Assembly (NCBI GenBank): GCA_009777175.1
Contig: WRMI01000010.1
Location: 1-60,103 of the forward strand
DNA from: Marinilabiliaceae bacterium
Lineage (GTDB): Bacteria > Bacteroidota > Bacteroidia > Bacteroidales > Marinilabiliaceae
Direction: 5' to 3'
DNA: 60,103 bases
Shown: positions 1 through 8,196 of the stretch, one piece after another
Position numbering within the stretch: position 1 is the first letter of the stretch
How the letters are laid out: each line of letters opens with the position of its first letter
Notes under the pieces: generated by a model
Seen by the model: the letters and a program-made list of their open reading frames with translations, nothing else
Told to the model about the DNA's origin: nothing
Databases searched by the model: none
Made by a program: the position numbers and the translations under genes

Positions 1-90
1 CTAACCGCTAACCGCTAACCACTAACCACTAACCACTAACCGCTAACCACTAACCACTAACCGCTAACCACTAACCACTAACCACTAACC
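1..90 (+). repeat. CTAACCR heptamer array
   Basis: About 13 head-to-tail copies of a 7-base unit (ctaacca / ctaaccg) run from the window edge, so the array is truncated here. It lies upstream of the MBL-fold gene. On the other strand it reads TGGTTAG, one of the heptamer families found throughout the window. Confidence 0.95.
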
Positions 91-444
91 TTTAAAATCG
101 GCGGCAAAGATAATATAAAAAAAAATATAAAATACCCAGTAATTATACGGGTTTTTTACTAGTAATTTTTGGGGTATTTTTTTTGTGTGATTGTGGTTAT
201 GTATTTGTCTGCAAATGATTTAAAGGAGTTTTAATGACGATGTTGACCACAGGTTCACTACTAATTTTTGTGTCCTTTGTGGTAAAATTTTTTTAACGCA
301 AAGGGGCAAAGTAGAGGGCGCGATGGGCGCAAAGTTTATTTTAGTTACTAATTTCACTAATTGGCACTAATTATCTTTGCACAAAAGGACTACAGCAGGC
401 AACTACAATGAAATAGAAAATTTATGTTTTTTTAGAATAAAAAC
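91..444. other. Intergenic stretch without a gene
   Basis: AT-rich spacer. It holds a short run of CGCAAAG-type words around 295-335 (a repeat vocabulary seen again near 11520, 34600, 42255 and 46500). I see no coding signal. Confidence 0.6.
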
Positions 445-473
445 TTTGTGTACGAAAAATATTACTATCTTTG
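445..473 (+). promoter_or_regulatory. Bacteroidetes-type promoter for the MBL gene
   Basis: TTTG at 445-448 and TATCTTTG at 466-473 match the -33/-7 elements of Bacteroidetes sigma-ABfr promoters, with a 17-base spacer (19 is typical). The coding start is 48 bases downstream. Confidence 0.6.
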
Positions 474-520
474 CCGCAAATTTTGTAATAAAATATGTTT
501 AACTATAAATTATTATTACT

Positions 521-1381
521 ATGAACTTAAAAAATCTTTTTTTATTTATGTTATTATTGACATTCAATTACTTGAACGCACAACCGAAAGTTTTTAATTA
601 TTCTGTTGGCAACTATAAAGTACATCTGCTCTCAGAAAGGCAGGGAGAAGGGAACAAAGAAATCTTGATAAACGCAACAGATGATATATTGAAAGAGTGT
701 TTATCAGGCGGTACATATCCTAATGCAATGAACTGTTTTCTTGTAGAAACGGGCAAAGAAAATATTCTTATTGACGCAGGTTTAGGAATTGGGTTAAATG
801 AATGTTTAAAAATGGTTGGAAAAAAGGCTGATGATATTGATGTTGTTTATATTACGCATCTGCATGGGGATCATTTTGGCGGATTAGTGCAAAATGGGCA
901 AAAAAGTTTTCCAAAAATAAAACTTTATATTGCGCGTTCGGAGTTTGATTATTGGACAAGTGATTTAGCAAAAGGAGCCGACAATGCTCGTAACGTTTTA
1001 TCTTTGTACAAAGAAAATCTCGTTTTGTTCGAGCCCGGAACATTTGAAAAGCCTTTTGAAATGATAACAGGTATCAAAGGTATTGCTGCTTATGGGCATA
1101 CGCCGGGACATACAGGTTTTTTAATCGAATCAGAAAATTCCAAACTTTTTATTTGGGGAGATCTCACTCACGCAATGGCTATTCAGATGCCCTACCCGCA
1201 AGTTGCTGTTACTTATGATGTTAATCCTAAAATGGCAGTAGAAACACGTCAATGGGTTTTAAAATATTTAGAAACCCATCAAATTCCCGTTGCTGGTATG
1301 CACATTCAATTTCCAGCAATTGGACACCTCAAGAAAAATAATAAAGAAGGATATGAATTTCTTTTTGTTGATTCATTCTGA
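521..1381 (+). CDS. Secreted metallo-beta-lactamase-fold hydrolase
   Basis: 286 residues. Residues 1-20 are a cleavable signal peptide (hydrophobic core, then LNAQ), so the enzyme is probably periplasmic. The metal-binding motif THLHGDH (H113, H115, D117, H118) is intact, a later GHTPGHTG supplies another metal histidine, and IWGDLTH fits the bridging aspartate region. The family hydrolyses esters, lactones or beta-lactams using two metal ions; the substrate cannot be told from sequence. It is monocistronic, with its own promoter upstream and a tandem-repeat block downstream. The start is the only ATG in front of the signal peptide. A quorum-quenching lactonase or a general hydrolase are equally possible; resistance should not be assumed. 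Confidence 0.85.
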   Translation: MNLKNLFLFMLLLTFNYLNAQPKVFNYSVGNYKVHLLSERQGEGNKEILINATDDILKECLSGGTYPNAMNCFLVETGKENILIDAGLGIGLNECLKMVGKKADDIDVVYITHLHGDHFGGLVQNGQKSFPKIKLYIARSEFDYWTSDLAKGADNARNVLSLYKENLVLFEPGTFEKPFEMITGIKGIAAYGHTPGHTGFLIESENSKLFIWGDLTHAMAIQMPYPQVAVTYDVNPKMAVETRQWVLKYLETHQIPVAGMHIQFPAIGHLKKNNKEGYEFLFVDSF

Positions 1382-1433
1382 CCGTTTTAATAAGAAAAAT
1401 AAAAATGCTGGTTAGATAGAGTATAGAGTACAG

Positions 1434-1544
1434 ATTCACTTATTTACTTATTTACTTATTCACTCATTTACTCATTCACTCATTTACTTATTCACTTATT
1501 CACTCATCTACTTATTCACTCATTTACTTATTCACTCATTCACT
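1434..1544 (+). repeat. TCATTCAC-type octamer array upstream of a start codon
   Basis: About 14 imperfect 8-base units (ttcactca / tttactta / ttcactta) end 12 bases before the ATG at 1557. On this strand the repeat has no stop codon in any frame. Confidence 0.9.
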
Positions 1545-1556
1545 AATAATAATTTC

Positions 1557-2558
1557 ATGGGCAATTTTACGATTAACGGCAAGCGTTTTGAAATAACAAA
1601 TAACGACACTTTGTTAGAAATTTCAAATAATGCGGGATTTAATGTTCCTTCTCTTTGCTATGTAAAAGGAGCAAAACATAAAGCGTCGTGCATGTTATGT
1701 TCCGTCATAGATATATCAAACGACCGTATTATTCCTGCATGTGCGACATTTCCTACCGATGGTATGGTAATTGAAACTGACAGCGATGAAATCAAAACTA
1801 TCCGAACATTATCATTAGAGTTACTTTTAAGCGATCATCGTGCTGATTGTGAGGCACCTTGTTCGATGGTTTGTCCATTTGGATTAGATATTGAAAAAAT
1901 GTTACGTTTTTACGATAGTCAATCGCCAAAAGAAGCGTATATTTACGTTTCGTCTGTTTTTTCGTTCCCAGAAATTCCGTGCCATACCTGCAAAGCCCCA
2001 TGTGAAAAAGCCTGTCGCCGTGGAAGTATTGATAAATCAGTAGAAATACGGAAAATTATTTCTTCACTTATAGGACACCATACAGCCGATGAAAAACTTG
2101 AAAATTCCCGTTCTTCTAAAGATAGAAACGAGGAGCAATTATTTCACTCCCGTTTGGGAAGATTTACAGACCAAGAAAAAGAGTTTTTAAAAACGACCGT
2201 TTCTACTCCTTCACGTTGTTTACATTGCGCTTGTGCAGGAAAAACAGGTTGTAAATTACGCCATTATGCAACGCAATTTGGTATAAAACGACCTCGTTTT
2301 GATGCTTCATCCGCAAATATGGCAATGAACAAAAAGCAAATTATTGGTAATCTTTGGTTTGAACCCGCAAAATGTATCAGATGCGGACTTTGTGTTTACA
2401 ATAGCGATAACGGATTTACTTTTAAAGATAGAGGGTTTGAAATGGAAATAATTATCCCCGAACAAAACTATTTTAACGTTGATGAAAATATAGCCAATAT
2501 TTGTCCAACAGGGGCATTATATTGTGAAAAAAAAATGTCTAAAATCTTCAAAATATGA
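1557..2558 (+). CDS. Multi-cluster iron-sulfur protein, NuoG/HoxU-like N-terminus
   Basis: 333 residues, cytosolic. The N-terminus is a plant-type [2Fe-2S] ferredoxin fold with C34, C45, C48 and C62. Next comes an H94-C98-C102-C106 cluster like the His-Cys3 site of NuoG and Fe-hydrogenase subunits. The middle (CHTCKAPCEKACRRGS, about 142-157) resembles the N-terminal iron-sulfur domain of glutamate synthase small subunits. The C-terminal third has CIRCGLC and a final ICPTGAL, a ferredoxin-type [4Fe-4S] pair. This is an electron-transfer architecture with no visible catalytic domain, so it should serve as a redox subunit of a partner encoded elsewhere. The stop codon lies inside the end of the MITE-like element that follows. 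The exact family was not identified. Confidence 0.75.
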   Translation: MGNFTINGKRFEITNNDTLLEISNNAGFNVPSLCYVKGAKHKASCMLCSVIDISNDRIIPACATFPTDGMVIETDSDEIKTIRTLSLELLLSDHRADCEAPCSMVCPFGLDIEKMLRFYDSQSPKEAYIYVSSVFSFPEIPCHTCKAPCEKACRRGSIDKSVEIRKIISSLIGHHTADEKLENSRSSKDRNEEQLFHSRLGRFTDQEKEFLKTTVSTPSRCLHCACAGKTGCKLRHYATQFGIKRPRFDASSANMAMNKKQIIGNLWFEPAKCIRCGLCVYNSDNGFTFKDRGFEMEIIIPEQNYFNVDENIANICPTGALYCEKKMSKIFKI

Positions 2559-2710
2559 GTCCACTCCGAAAAGTGTTTTCTACCACAAAGTACACAAAGA
2601 ATGCACAAAGAACACAAGTTGATATATGTTGATATTTAATACTTTGTGCCCTTTGTGAAATCACTTTGTGACCCTTGTGGTAAAATAATAGAGCTTTTCG
2701 GAGTGGACTC
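2557..2710. mobile_element. MITE-like element, copy 1
   Basis: 154 bases bounded by a perfect 17-bp terminal inverted repeat (gagtccactccgaaaag). AAATAT lies directly outside each end. The interior is made of CACAAAG-type words and codes for nothing. Its first bases overlap the TGA of the preceding gene. A second copy is at 28185-28423. Confidence 0.75.
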
Positions 2711-2734
2711 AAATATAATTTTGTCAAAAAATTT

Positions 2735-2765
2735 TTTGTTTTTATAAAATAAATATCTACTTTTG
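2735..2765 (+). promoter_or_regulatory. Promoter for the first hybrid kinase
   Basis: TTTG at 2735-2738, a 19-base spacer, then TACTTTTG at 2758-2765: an exact Bacteroidetes promoter match. It leaves a leader of about 265 bases before the ATG at 3035. The words ttttgtcaaaaaattttt occur twice around it (from 2719 and from 2762). Confidence 0.6.
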
Positions 2766-2989
2766 TCAAAAAATTTTTTCGAAATTGATAATAATAATGT
2801 GAATAATTTGAACGTTTAATCAATGTTAATTTTGGTCTAAATAAAACAGATGAAACATACATGACAAAAATAATATTTTTTTTACACACAAACAAACGAT
2901 TATATTTCGGTAAACTAAATAACAATTTCAATAACATATTTAATATTTACAAATGAAATAATTAATTAAAATCATACACCCTGCACCCT

Positions 2990-3016
2990 TTACCGTGAAC
3001 CGTGTACCGTTTACCA
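2990..3016 (+). repeat. ACCGTGN heptamer array
   Basis: Four 7-base units (accgtga, accgtgt, accgttt and edges), the same family as 40149-40180. It contains a GTG that opens the longest reading frame of the kinase, but that codon belongs to the repeat and is not the likely start. Confidence 0.8.
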
Positions 3017-3034
3017 TTATCAAAACCTAAACCA

Positions 3035-6000
3035 ATGAGAGTCAATAATATATCAACAATTTTCTACAATAGAAATAAATTAGAAAAATTCCTGAACAAG
3101 AAAGGTATTTCTACTGAACCTGTGATGATTAAGCTTTTTCTTTTGTTTTTACTTTTTTTGTTTTCGATATGTTCAATTCTTTTTGTAGAAAAATATTTTG
3201 ATAAAAGATTCCCCGAACAATATCAGCAAATTATTGAAAATCAAGAACAAAAACTAAAGTTGAGTTTTTTGTTAAAAAATAATTTACAAGACATTCATTT
3301 AGAAATAAAAGGATTATCAGATATTGAAAATATTTTGAAATTAGATATTTCCAATTCAATAGTTACAAATCGTATCGAAAATATTTTAGAATTGTTGCGA
3401 ATTATTGACAAAGGGGGTGAATTTATCAACAAAAATATTTTAATTGACGATTCAGATTCGTTTGAAGAAATTATTGAATATCGGATCGACGAAAATTCAG
3501 GAACAATAGTAGAAATCAGAGAAATGGTCATGATTATCAATGATTTAAAAGTTCTTATCTCAAAAACCTTCGGTGCAATTCGTGGAAACCTAGTTGAAGG
3601 ATACGGAATCGACAACGATGAAATTAAACAAATGGTTGATTATTACATAATTCAAGCAAATAGCCATTTTGAAAGAATTTACGAAACGGAACAAAAAATC
3701 GCATATATTATTAAGAAAAGTAACAAAGAGGTTAATAGTTTAATTACCAATGATATAACTAAATATTACCGATTAAAAACTTTATGTTTATTAATTTTTA
3801 CTTTGCTGATTTTATCAATAGTTTATTTTATCATCAAAAAAATCATCAAAGATATACATTCTCGGAAAAATAGCGACGGCGAAGTTGTTAAAATGCTAAC
3901 TGCAATAGAACAAAGCCCACTTCCAATAATGATAACCAATACACGAGGTGTTGCCGAGTATATAAACAAAAACTTCGAAGTTCAAACAGGATATAGCAAA
4001 AAAGAAATCGTTGGAGTAAATCCCAAAAATTATCCTAAAAATTCAAAATGTACCTTTTACGAAACCTTACAGAACTGCATAAATGTTGGACACGAATGGT
4101 GTGGCGAAATAGAAACAAGAAGCAAAGAAGGGGTTGTTTTATGGGAAAATGTTCATATCTCGCCAATTTTTAACGAATATGACACAATATCAAATTTTTT
4201 AATTATCCGAGAAGATATTACAGAAAAAAAATTATTGCTACAAACATTGCAAGAATCGTTATCTTCGTTGAAATTTATGATGGAAAATCTTCCCGTTGCA
4301 ATAATGGTAGTTGATAACAATCAGAAAATCATCGAATTAAATAAAACTGCATCAGAAGCCATGGGTTTCAGGACATCGCAACAAGCCCTGAAATTCTTTC
4401 AAGAAAAAAAATATGAAAACTTCTTTAAGACCGTCAAACAAGAGGAATACAAAGACTCCCGAACAGGCAACAATATCGTTACATTAGAAGAAATGCTTAT
4501 AGTCCCCGAAAATAACGTTTCTAAAATCATTTTAAAAAATATTATTCCAATAAAATTAGATGATAAGGATGTGAATCTCGAAACATTTATGGATATATCT
4601 GTACAAAAAGAGGTTATTCATCGGGAGGCAGAATCAAATAAAGCAAAATCAGAATTTTTAGCAAACATGAGCCACGAAATAAGAACTCCAATGAATGGAA
4701 TCGTAGGCGCTACCGAACTTCTTTCAAGAACAAAACTTAACAAAGACCAAAAAAATACACTCTCTATAATCCTCAAATCGTGCGACAACCTTACAAACCT
4801 AATCAACGATATTCTTGATTTCTCCAAAATAGAAGCAGGAAAAATGGAAATCGAAACATATTCGTTCAATATACAAGCAACGGTCGATTTTATTATTGAC
4901 CAATTCTCGTTCAAAGCAAATGAAAAACGTATCGAACTGATAGCAGGACTCGAACAAACAATTCCGAGCATGCTACTCGGCGACGAAGGTCGTTTGATAC
5001 AAATTTTGATGAACCTGATAGGAAATGCCGTTAAATTTACAAACGAAGGAGAAATTGTCTTAAAAATAGTAGTTGAAAAACAGATAGGTAGCGAGATTAC
5101 GCTTCATTTTATTGTAGAAGATTCGGGCATCGGGATACCACCTGCAAAAATAGATAAAATATTTGATTCGTTCACACAAGCAGACGGCTCAACAACCCGT
5201 CGTTTCGGCGGAACAGGACTCGGAACAAGTATTTCTAAAATGCTCGTAGAACTTATGGGAGGTAAAATTTGGGTAGAAAGTCCTAATCCTAATTTTGCAT
5301 GGTCAGCCGAAAATCCCGGTTCAGTATTTCATTTTACGCTGCCATTCCAAATTGATAAAAACCAATCTAATTATATTATTAATAGCGAAAAATTGAAATC
5401 TTTGCACGCATTAATAATTGACAACAACAAAACGAGTAGCCTGTTGCTCAAAAAAACTTTGCACAACTGGGGACTCAAAACAGCAGAAGTTTCTGACGAT
5501 ATTAAAGCCCTCGAATATATTAGAAATACACCTAAAACAAACTTTTTATTAGTTGATTTCCAAACTATTAAACATAACTACGAAAAATTTGTTGCAGACC
5601 TTAAAGTTTGTTGTGCCGACTTAAAAGTAATTCTCATGGTCGCTGAAAACAAAATTTCAAACAAAAACGACCTCACAATGTTTAATACGATTATTCATAA
5701 ACCTATTAAACATACAATCTTATTTAATGCCGTCCACGACCTGTTTTTCAAAAAAGAATCAAGCGATATAACCGAAAACAATATTGAAAACCAAGAAACT
5801 GAAAATAAAAATTATCACGTTCTTTTAGTCGAAGATAACCTTATTAATCAAAAAATTGCCGAAAAAATGTTGCAACAGTTAGGATACACCGCAATGATTG
5901 CAAACAACGGACAAGAAGCAGTGGACATTATCATCGAAAACCAACATCAATTCGCACTTGTTTTGATGGATATTCAAATGCCCGTTATGAGCGGACTTGA

Positions 6001-6169
6001 CGCTACTAAAATTTTAAGAGAAAAAGGTTTCAATATTCCTATTTTAGCAATGACTGCAAACGTTTTAAAAGGAGACCGTGAAATTTGTATCGAAGCAGGA
6101 ATGAACGACTTTATAGGAAAACCCGTTAAATTAATTGATTTGGAAGCAGCTCTGCATAGATGGAGCTAG
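3035..6169 (+). CDS. Hybrid sensor histidine kinase
   Basis: 1044 residues from the ATG at 3035; an in-frame GTG at 3002 lies in a repeat and is rejected. Two membrane segments (about 33-52 and 248-268) enclose a mostly helical sensor region. Then come two PAS domains (about 285-400 and 410-520), HisKA with [10 protein letters not shown] (phosphorylated H547), and HATPase_c with the N box, DSGIGIP and GGTGLG. Two receiver domains follow. The first (about 785-890) is degenerate; the second (about 925-1040) has the acidic pair, the phospho-acceptor D979 in LMDIQMP and the conserved K in GKPVK. It is an inner-membrane phosphorelay sensor with no output domain, so a separate Hpt or regulator must take the phosphate. 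Its stop codon begins a TTTTCAG repeat. Confidence 0.92.
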   Translation: MRVNNISTIFYNRNKLEKFLNKKGISTEPVMIKLFLLFLLFLFSICSILFVEKYFDKRFPEQYQQIIENQEQKLKLSFLLKNNLQDIHLEIKGLSDIENILKLDISNSIVTNRIENILELLRIIDKGGEFINKNILIDDSDSFEEIIEYRIDENSGTIVEIREMVMIINDLKVLISKTFGAIRGNLVEGYGIDNDEIKQMVDYYIIQANSHFERIYETEQKIAYIIKKSNKEVNSLITNDITKYYRLKTLCLLIFTLLILSIVYFIIKKIIKDIHSRKNSDGEVVKMLTAIEQSPLPIMITNTRGVAEYINKNFEVQTGYSKKEIVGVNPKNYPKNSKCTFYETLQNCINVGHEWCGEIETRSKEGVVLWENVHISPIFNEYDTISNFLIIREDITEKKLLLQTLQESLSSLKFMMENLPVAIMVVDNNQKIIELNKTASEAMGFRTSQQALKFFQEKKYENFFKTVKQEEYKDSRTGNNIVTLEEMLIVPENNVSKIILKNIIPIKLDDKDVNLETFMDISVQKEVIHREAESNKAKSEFLANMSHEIRTPMNGIVGATELLSRTKLNKDQKNTLSIILKSCDNLTNLINDILDFSKIEAGKMEIETYSFNIQATVDFIIDQFSFKANEKRIELIAGLEQTIPSMLLGDEGRLIQILMNLIGNAVKFTNEGEIVLKIVVEKQIGSEITLHFIVEDSGIGIPPAKIDKIFDSFTQADGSTTRRFGGTGLGTSISKMLVELMGGKIWVESPNPNFAWSAENPGSVFHFTLPFQIDKNQSNYIINSEKLKSLHALIIDNNKTSSLLLKKTLHNWGLKTAEVSDDIKALEYIRNTPKTNFLLVDFQTIKHNYEKFVADLKVCCADLKVILMVAENKISNKNDLTMFNTIIHKPIKHTILFNAVHDLFFKKESSDITENNIENQETENKNYHVLLVEDNLINQKIAEKMLQQLGYTAMIANNGQEAVDIIIENQHQFALVLMDIQMPVMSGLDATKILREKGFNIPILAMTANVLKGDREICIEAGMNDFIGKPVKLIDLEAALHRWS

Positions 6170-6268
6170 TTTTCAGTTTTCAGTTTTCAGTTTTCAGTGA
6201 ATGAGTAAATGAGTAAATGAGTGAATAAGTAGTGGTTAGTGGTTAGTGATTAGTGGTTAGTGATTAGA
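6167..6268 (+). repeat. Composite array: TTTTCAG, then TGAATGAG, then TGGTTAG
   Basis: Three families follow each other directly after the kinase: four TTTTCAG units (the first TAG is the stop codon), about five octamers of the TGAATGAG type, then about six TGGTTAG/TGATTAG units. All read in the direction of the upstream gene. Confidence 0.9.
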
Positions 6269-6380
6269 TATGAGAATTGTAGCGACAAGGTATGGTTACA
6301 GAACAAGGTCGAAGTATGTCATGTCGAAATTAAGAATTAAGAATTTCGAAATAAAATAATGGAAAATACTCTCATACAAA

Positions 6381-7865
6381 ATGAAATACAAAATACAAAA
6401 TGAAAATCAAAATACAAATGATGAATTGAGAATTGAAAATTCTATCTCATTCACTCATTCACCTACTCTCACATTCTCTCATTCACCCATTCATTCATTC
6501 TCTCATTCACTCATTCCCTCATTCACTCATTCACCTATTCACTCATTCACTCATTCACCCATTCACTCATTCTCTCATTCACTCATTCACTCATTCTCTC
6601 ATTCACTCATTCACTCATTCACTCATTCACTCATTCCCTCATTCTCTCATTCTCTCATTCACTTATTCACTCATTCCCTCATTCCCTCATTCCCTCATTC
6701 ACTTACAATAATTATTCTATTTTGTTTGATATGTTATAATGCGAGTTCGCAATCAACATTGCCAAAAAACCAAATAATTACCGGTGCAGAACAAACAGAA
6801 GTTTGGCTACCGTACCTCAAAAATAAAAAAGTAGCACTGCTTGTTAATCATACCGCAATAGTTGAAAACCAACATCTTGTAGACACAATGTTAGCACTTA
6901 ATATCGATGTTCGTAAAATTTTTCTACCCGAACATGGTTTTCGTGGAGATGCAGATGCGGGAGAGCAAATTAAAGATGGCAACGACAAAAAAACGGGAAT
7001 TCCACTGATTTCTATTTATGGAAATTCAAAAAAACCTACTAATGCTCAAATGAAAGGTCTCGATGTCGTTGTATTTGATATTCAGGACGTTGGCGTAAGA
7101 TTTTTTACTTATATTTCATCAATGCATTATATGATGGAAGCATGCGCTGAAAACAATGTTCAATTTATTATCTTTGACCGACCCAATCCAAACGGCGATT
7201 ATATTGACGGTCCTATTCTAAAAAAAGAATTTTCATCTTTTGTAGGAATGCATCCCATTCCTGTTGTGCATGGTATGACCGTCGGGGAATTGGCACAAAT
7301 GATTAACGCAGAAGGATGGCTTTCAGGTAACCAAAAATGTTCGCTAATAGTTATTCCTAATAAAAATTATTCGCATCAAATGCACTATTCTGTTCCAAAA
7401 AAACCTTCGCCTAATTTACCTAATGATTTGTCTATCAGACTTTATCCATCATTATGTTTTTTTGAGGGAACCGAAGTAAGTATCGGTCGCGGAACTTATT
7501 TTCCTTTTCAAGTAATAGGTTTCCCAGATGTTTCTTTTGGAGAGTTTTCTTTTACTCCTGTTTCTATTGCTGGAATGGCAAAACAACCTTTGCAAGAAGG
7601 TAAAGTATGCTATGGTTCCGATTTGAGAAACCTTAATCCGTGGGAACAAAAAATGACACTCGAATTTCTTTTAGAATATTATAAAAAATCAAATTTTGCA
7701 CCCAATTTTATTTCAAGAGAACGATTTTTTAACCTACTCGCAGGTACAGACCAACTTTTGAAACAAATTAAAAGCGGTATGTCTGAAAACGAAATTAGAA
7801 AAACTTGGGAAAATGATTTGAAAAATTTTGACGAAAAACGAAAAAAATACCTTTTATATGAGTGA
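6381..7865 (+). CDS. namZ: NamZ-type exo-beta-N-acetylmuramidase (DUF1343) with repeat-filled N-terminus
   Basis: 494 residues as drawn. The catalytic part (about 125-494) is a full DUF1343 protein, with LLVNHTA, PEHGFRGDADAG, VFDIQDVGVRFFTY, DRPNPNG and GRGT. The family removes terminal MurNAc from peptidoglycan fragments and is exported. A hydrophobic stretch like a signal peptide (LTIIILFCLICYNASSQ) lies just before the enzyme. Between the only in-frame ATG (6381) and this stretch sit about 86 residues of a SFTHSLIH-type repeat encoded by an octamer array at 6446-6705. No other ATG, GTG or TTG lies at a sensible place. Either the repeat is translated as a long pre-sequence, or the native start has been displaced. 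The final residues YE-stop come from the downstream TGAGTGAG array. Confidence 0.75.
   Translation: MKYKIQNENQNTNDELRIENSISFTHSPTLTFSHSPIHSFSHSLIPSFTHSPIHSFTHSPIHSFSHSLIHSFSHSLIHSFTHSLIPSFSHSLIHLFTHSLIPSFPHSLTIIILFCLICYNASSQSTLPKNQIITGAEQTEVWLPYLKNKKVALLVNHTAIVENQHLVDTMLALNIDVRKIFLPEHGFRGDADAGEQIKDGNDKKTGIPLISIYGNSKKPTNAQMKGLDVVVFDIQDVGVRFFTYISSMHYMMEACAENNVQFIIFDRPNPNGDYIDGPILKKEFSSFVGMHPIPVVHGMTVGELAQMINAEGWLSGNQKCSLIVIPNKNYSHQMHYSVPKKPSPNLPNDLSIRLYPSLCFFEGTEVSIGRGTYFPFQVIGFPDVSFGEFSFTPVSIAGMAKQPLQEGKVCYGSDLRNLNPWEQKMTLEFLLEYYKKSNFAPNFISRERFFNLLAGTDQLLKQIKSGMSENEIRKTWENDLKNFDEKRKKYLLYE
6446..6705 (+). repeat. TCATTCAC octamer array inside the namZ frame
   Basis: About 32 units of 8 bases (tcattcac, tcattctc, tcattccc variants). 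There are no stop codons in any frame on this strand. Eight is not a multiple of three, so one unit gained or lost changes the frame joining the ATG to the enzyme. Confidence 0.92.
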
Positions 7866-8037
7866 GGGAATTAGTGAATGAGTGAATAAGTGAATGAGTA
7901 AATGAGAGAATGAGAAAATGAGGGAATGAGTAAATGAGGGAATGAGTAAATGAGTGTAGGGGCGCACCCTTGCGGTCGTCCACCTTGTAATAAATGAGTA
8001 AATGAGGGAATGAGGGAATGAGTAAATGAGAAAGTGA
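7862..8037 (+). repeat. TGAATGAG octamer array after namZ, with embedded GC-rich element
   Basis: Octamer units (gagtgaat, gagtaaat, gaggaat) begin at the namZ stop. They are interrupted at 7955-7992 by a GC-rich unit (gtaggggcgcacccttgcgg and onward to ccaccttgtaa) that recurs at 12349, 34811, 36412 and 39199. The other strand holds long spurious open frames. Confidence 0.9.
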
Positions 8038-8054
8038 GTTAAGGAACACAAAAA

Positions 8055-8130
8055 TAACTGAAAACTATAAATAACTGAAAACTGAAAACTATAAATAACT
8101 GAAAACTGAAAACTGAAAACTGAAAACTAT
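8055..8130 (+). repeat. CTGAAAA heptamer array upstream of a start
   Basis: About eight units of ctgaaaa, some spaced by ctataaata. It is followed by a TTTGCGTTAAAATAA word and then the ATG at 8197. Confidence 0.9.
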
Positions 8131-8196
8131 TAATGCGACTTTGCGTTAAAATAAATAATATAAATAATGTGTTAAATATGAAGTTAAATAAATAAT

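Noticed and set aside
521-1381. Calling the MBL-fold protein an antibiotic-resistance beta-lactamase
   Set aside because: Only the general fold and metal motif are visible; most members with a signal peptide act on other substrates.
2548-2937. 129-codon minus-strand frame through the MITE-like element
   Set aside because: It is composed of the element's inverted repeats and low-complexity spacer. A similar frame in copy 2 differs in length and content.
3002-3034. GTG start for the first hybrid kinase
   Set aside because: The codon lies inside an ACCGTGN repeat also found at 40149. The ATG at 3035 follows directly and keeps the N-terminal membrane segment.
6433-6711. Second plus-strand frame of 92 codons over the namZ array
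   Set aside because: It ends right after the array and has no start other than a TTG and no enzyme behind it. It is the alternative frame expected for a phase-shifted namZ, not a gene.
7795-8051. Minus-strand frames of SFTHSLIH-type repeats
   Set aside because: Antisense of the octamer array after namZ. All three frames are open, which shows that the openness comes from the repeat.
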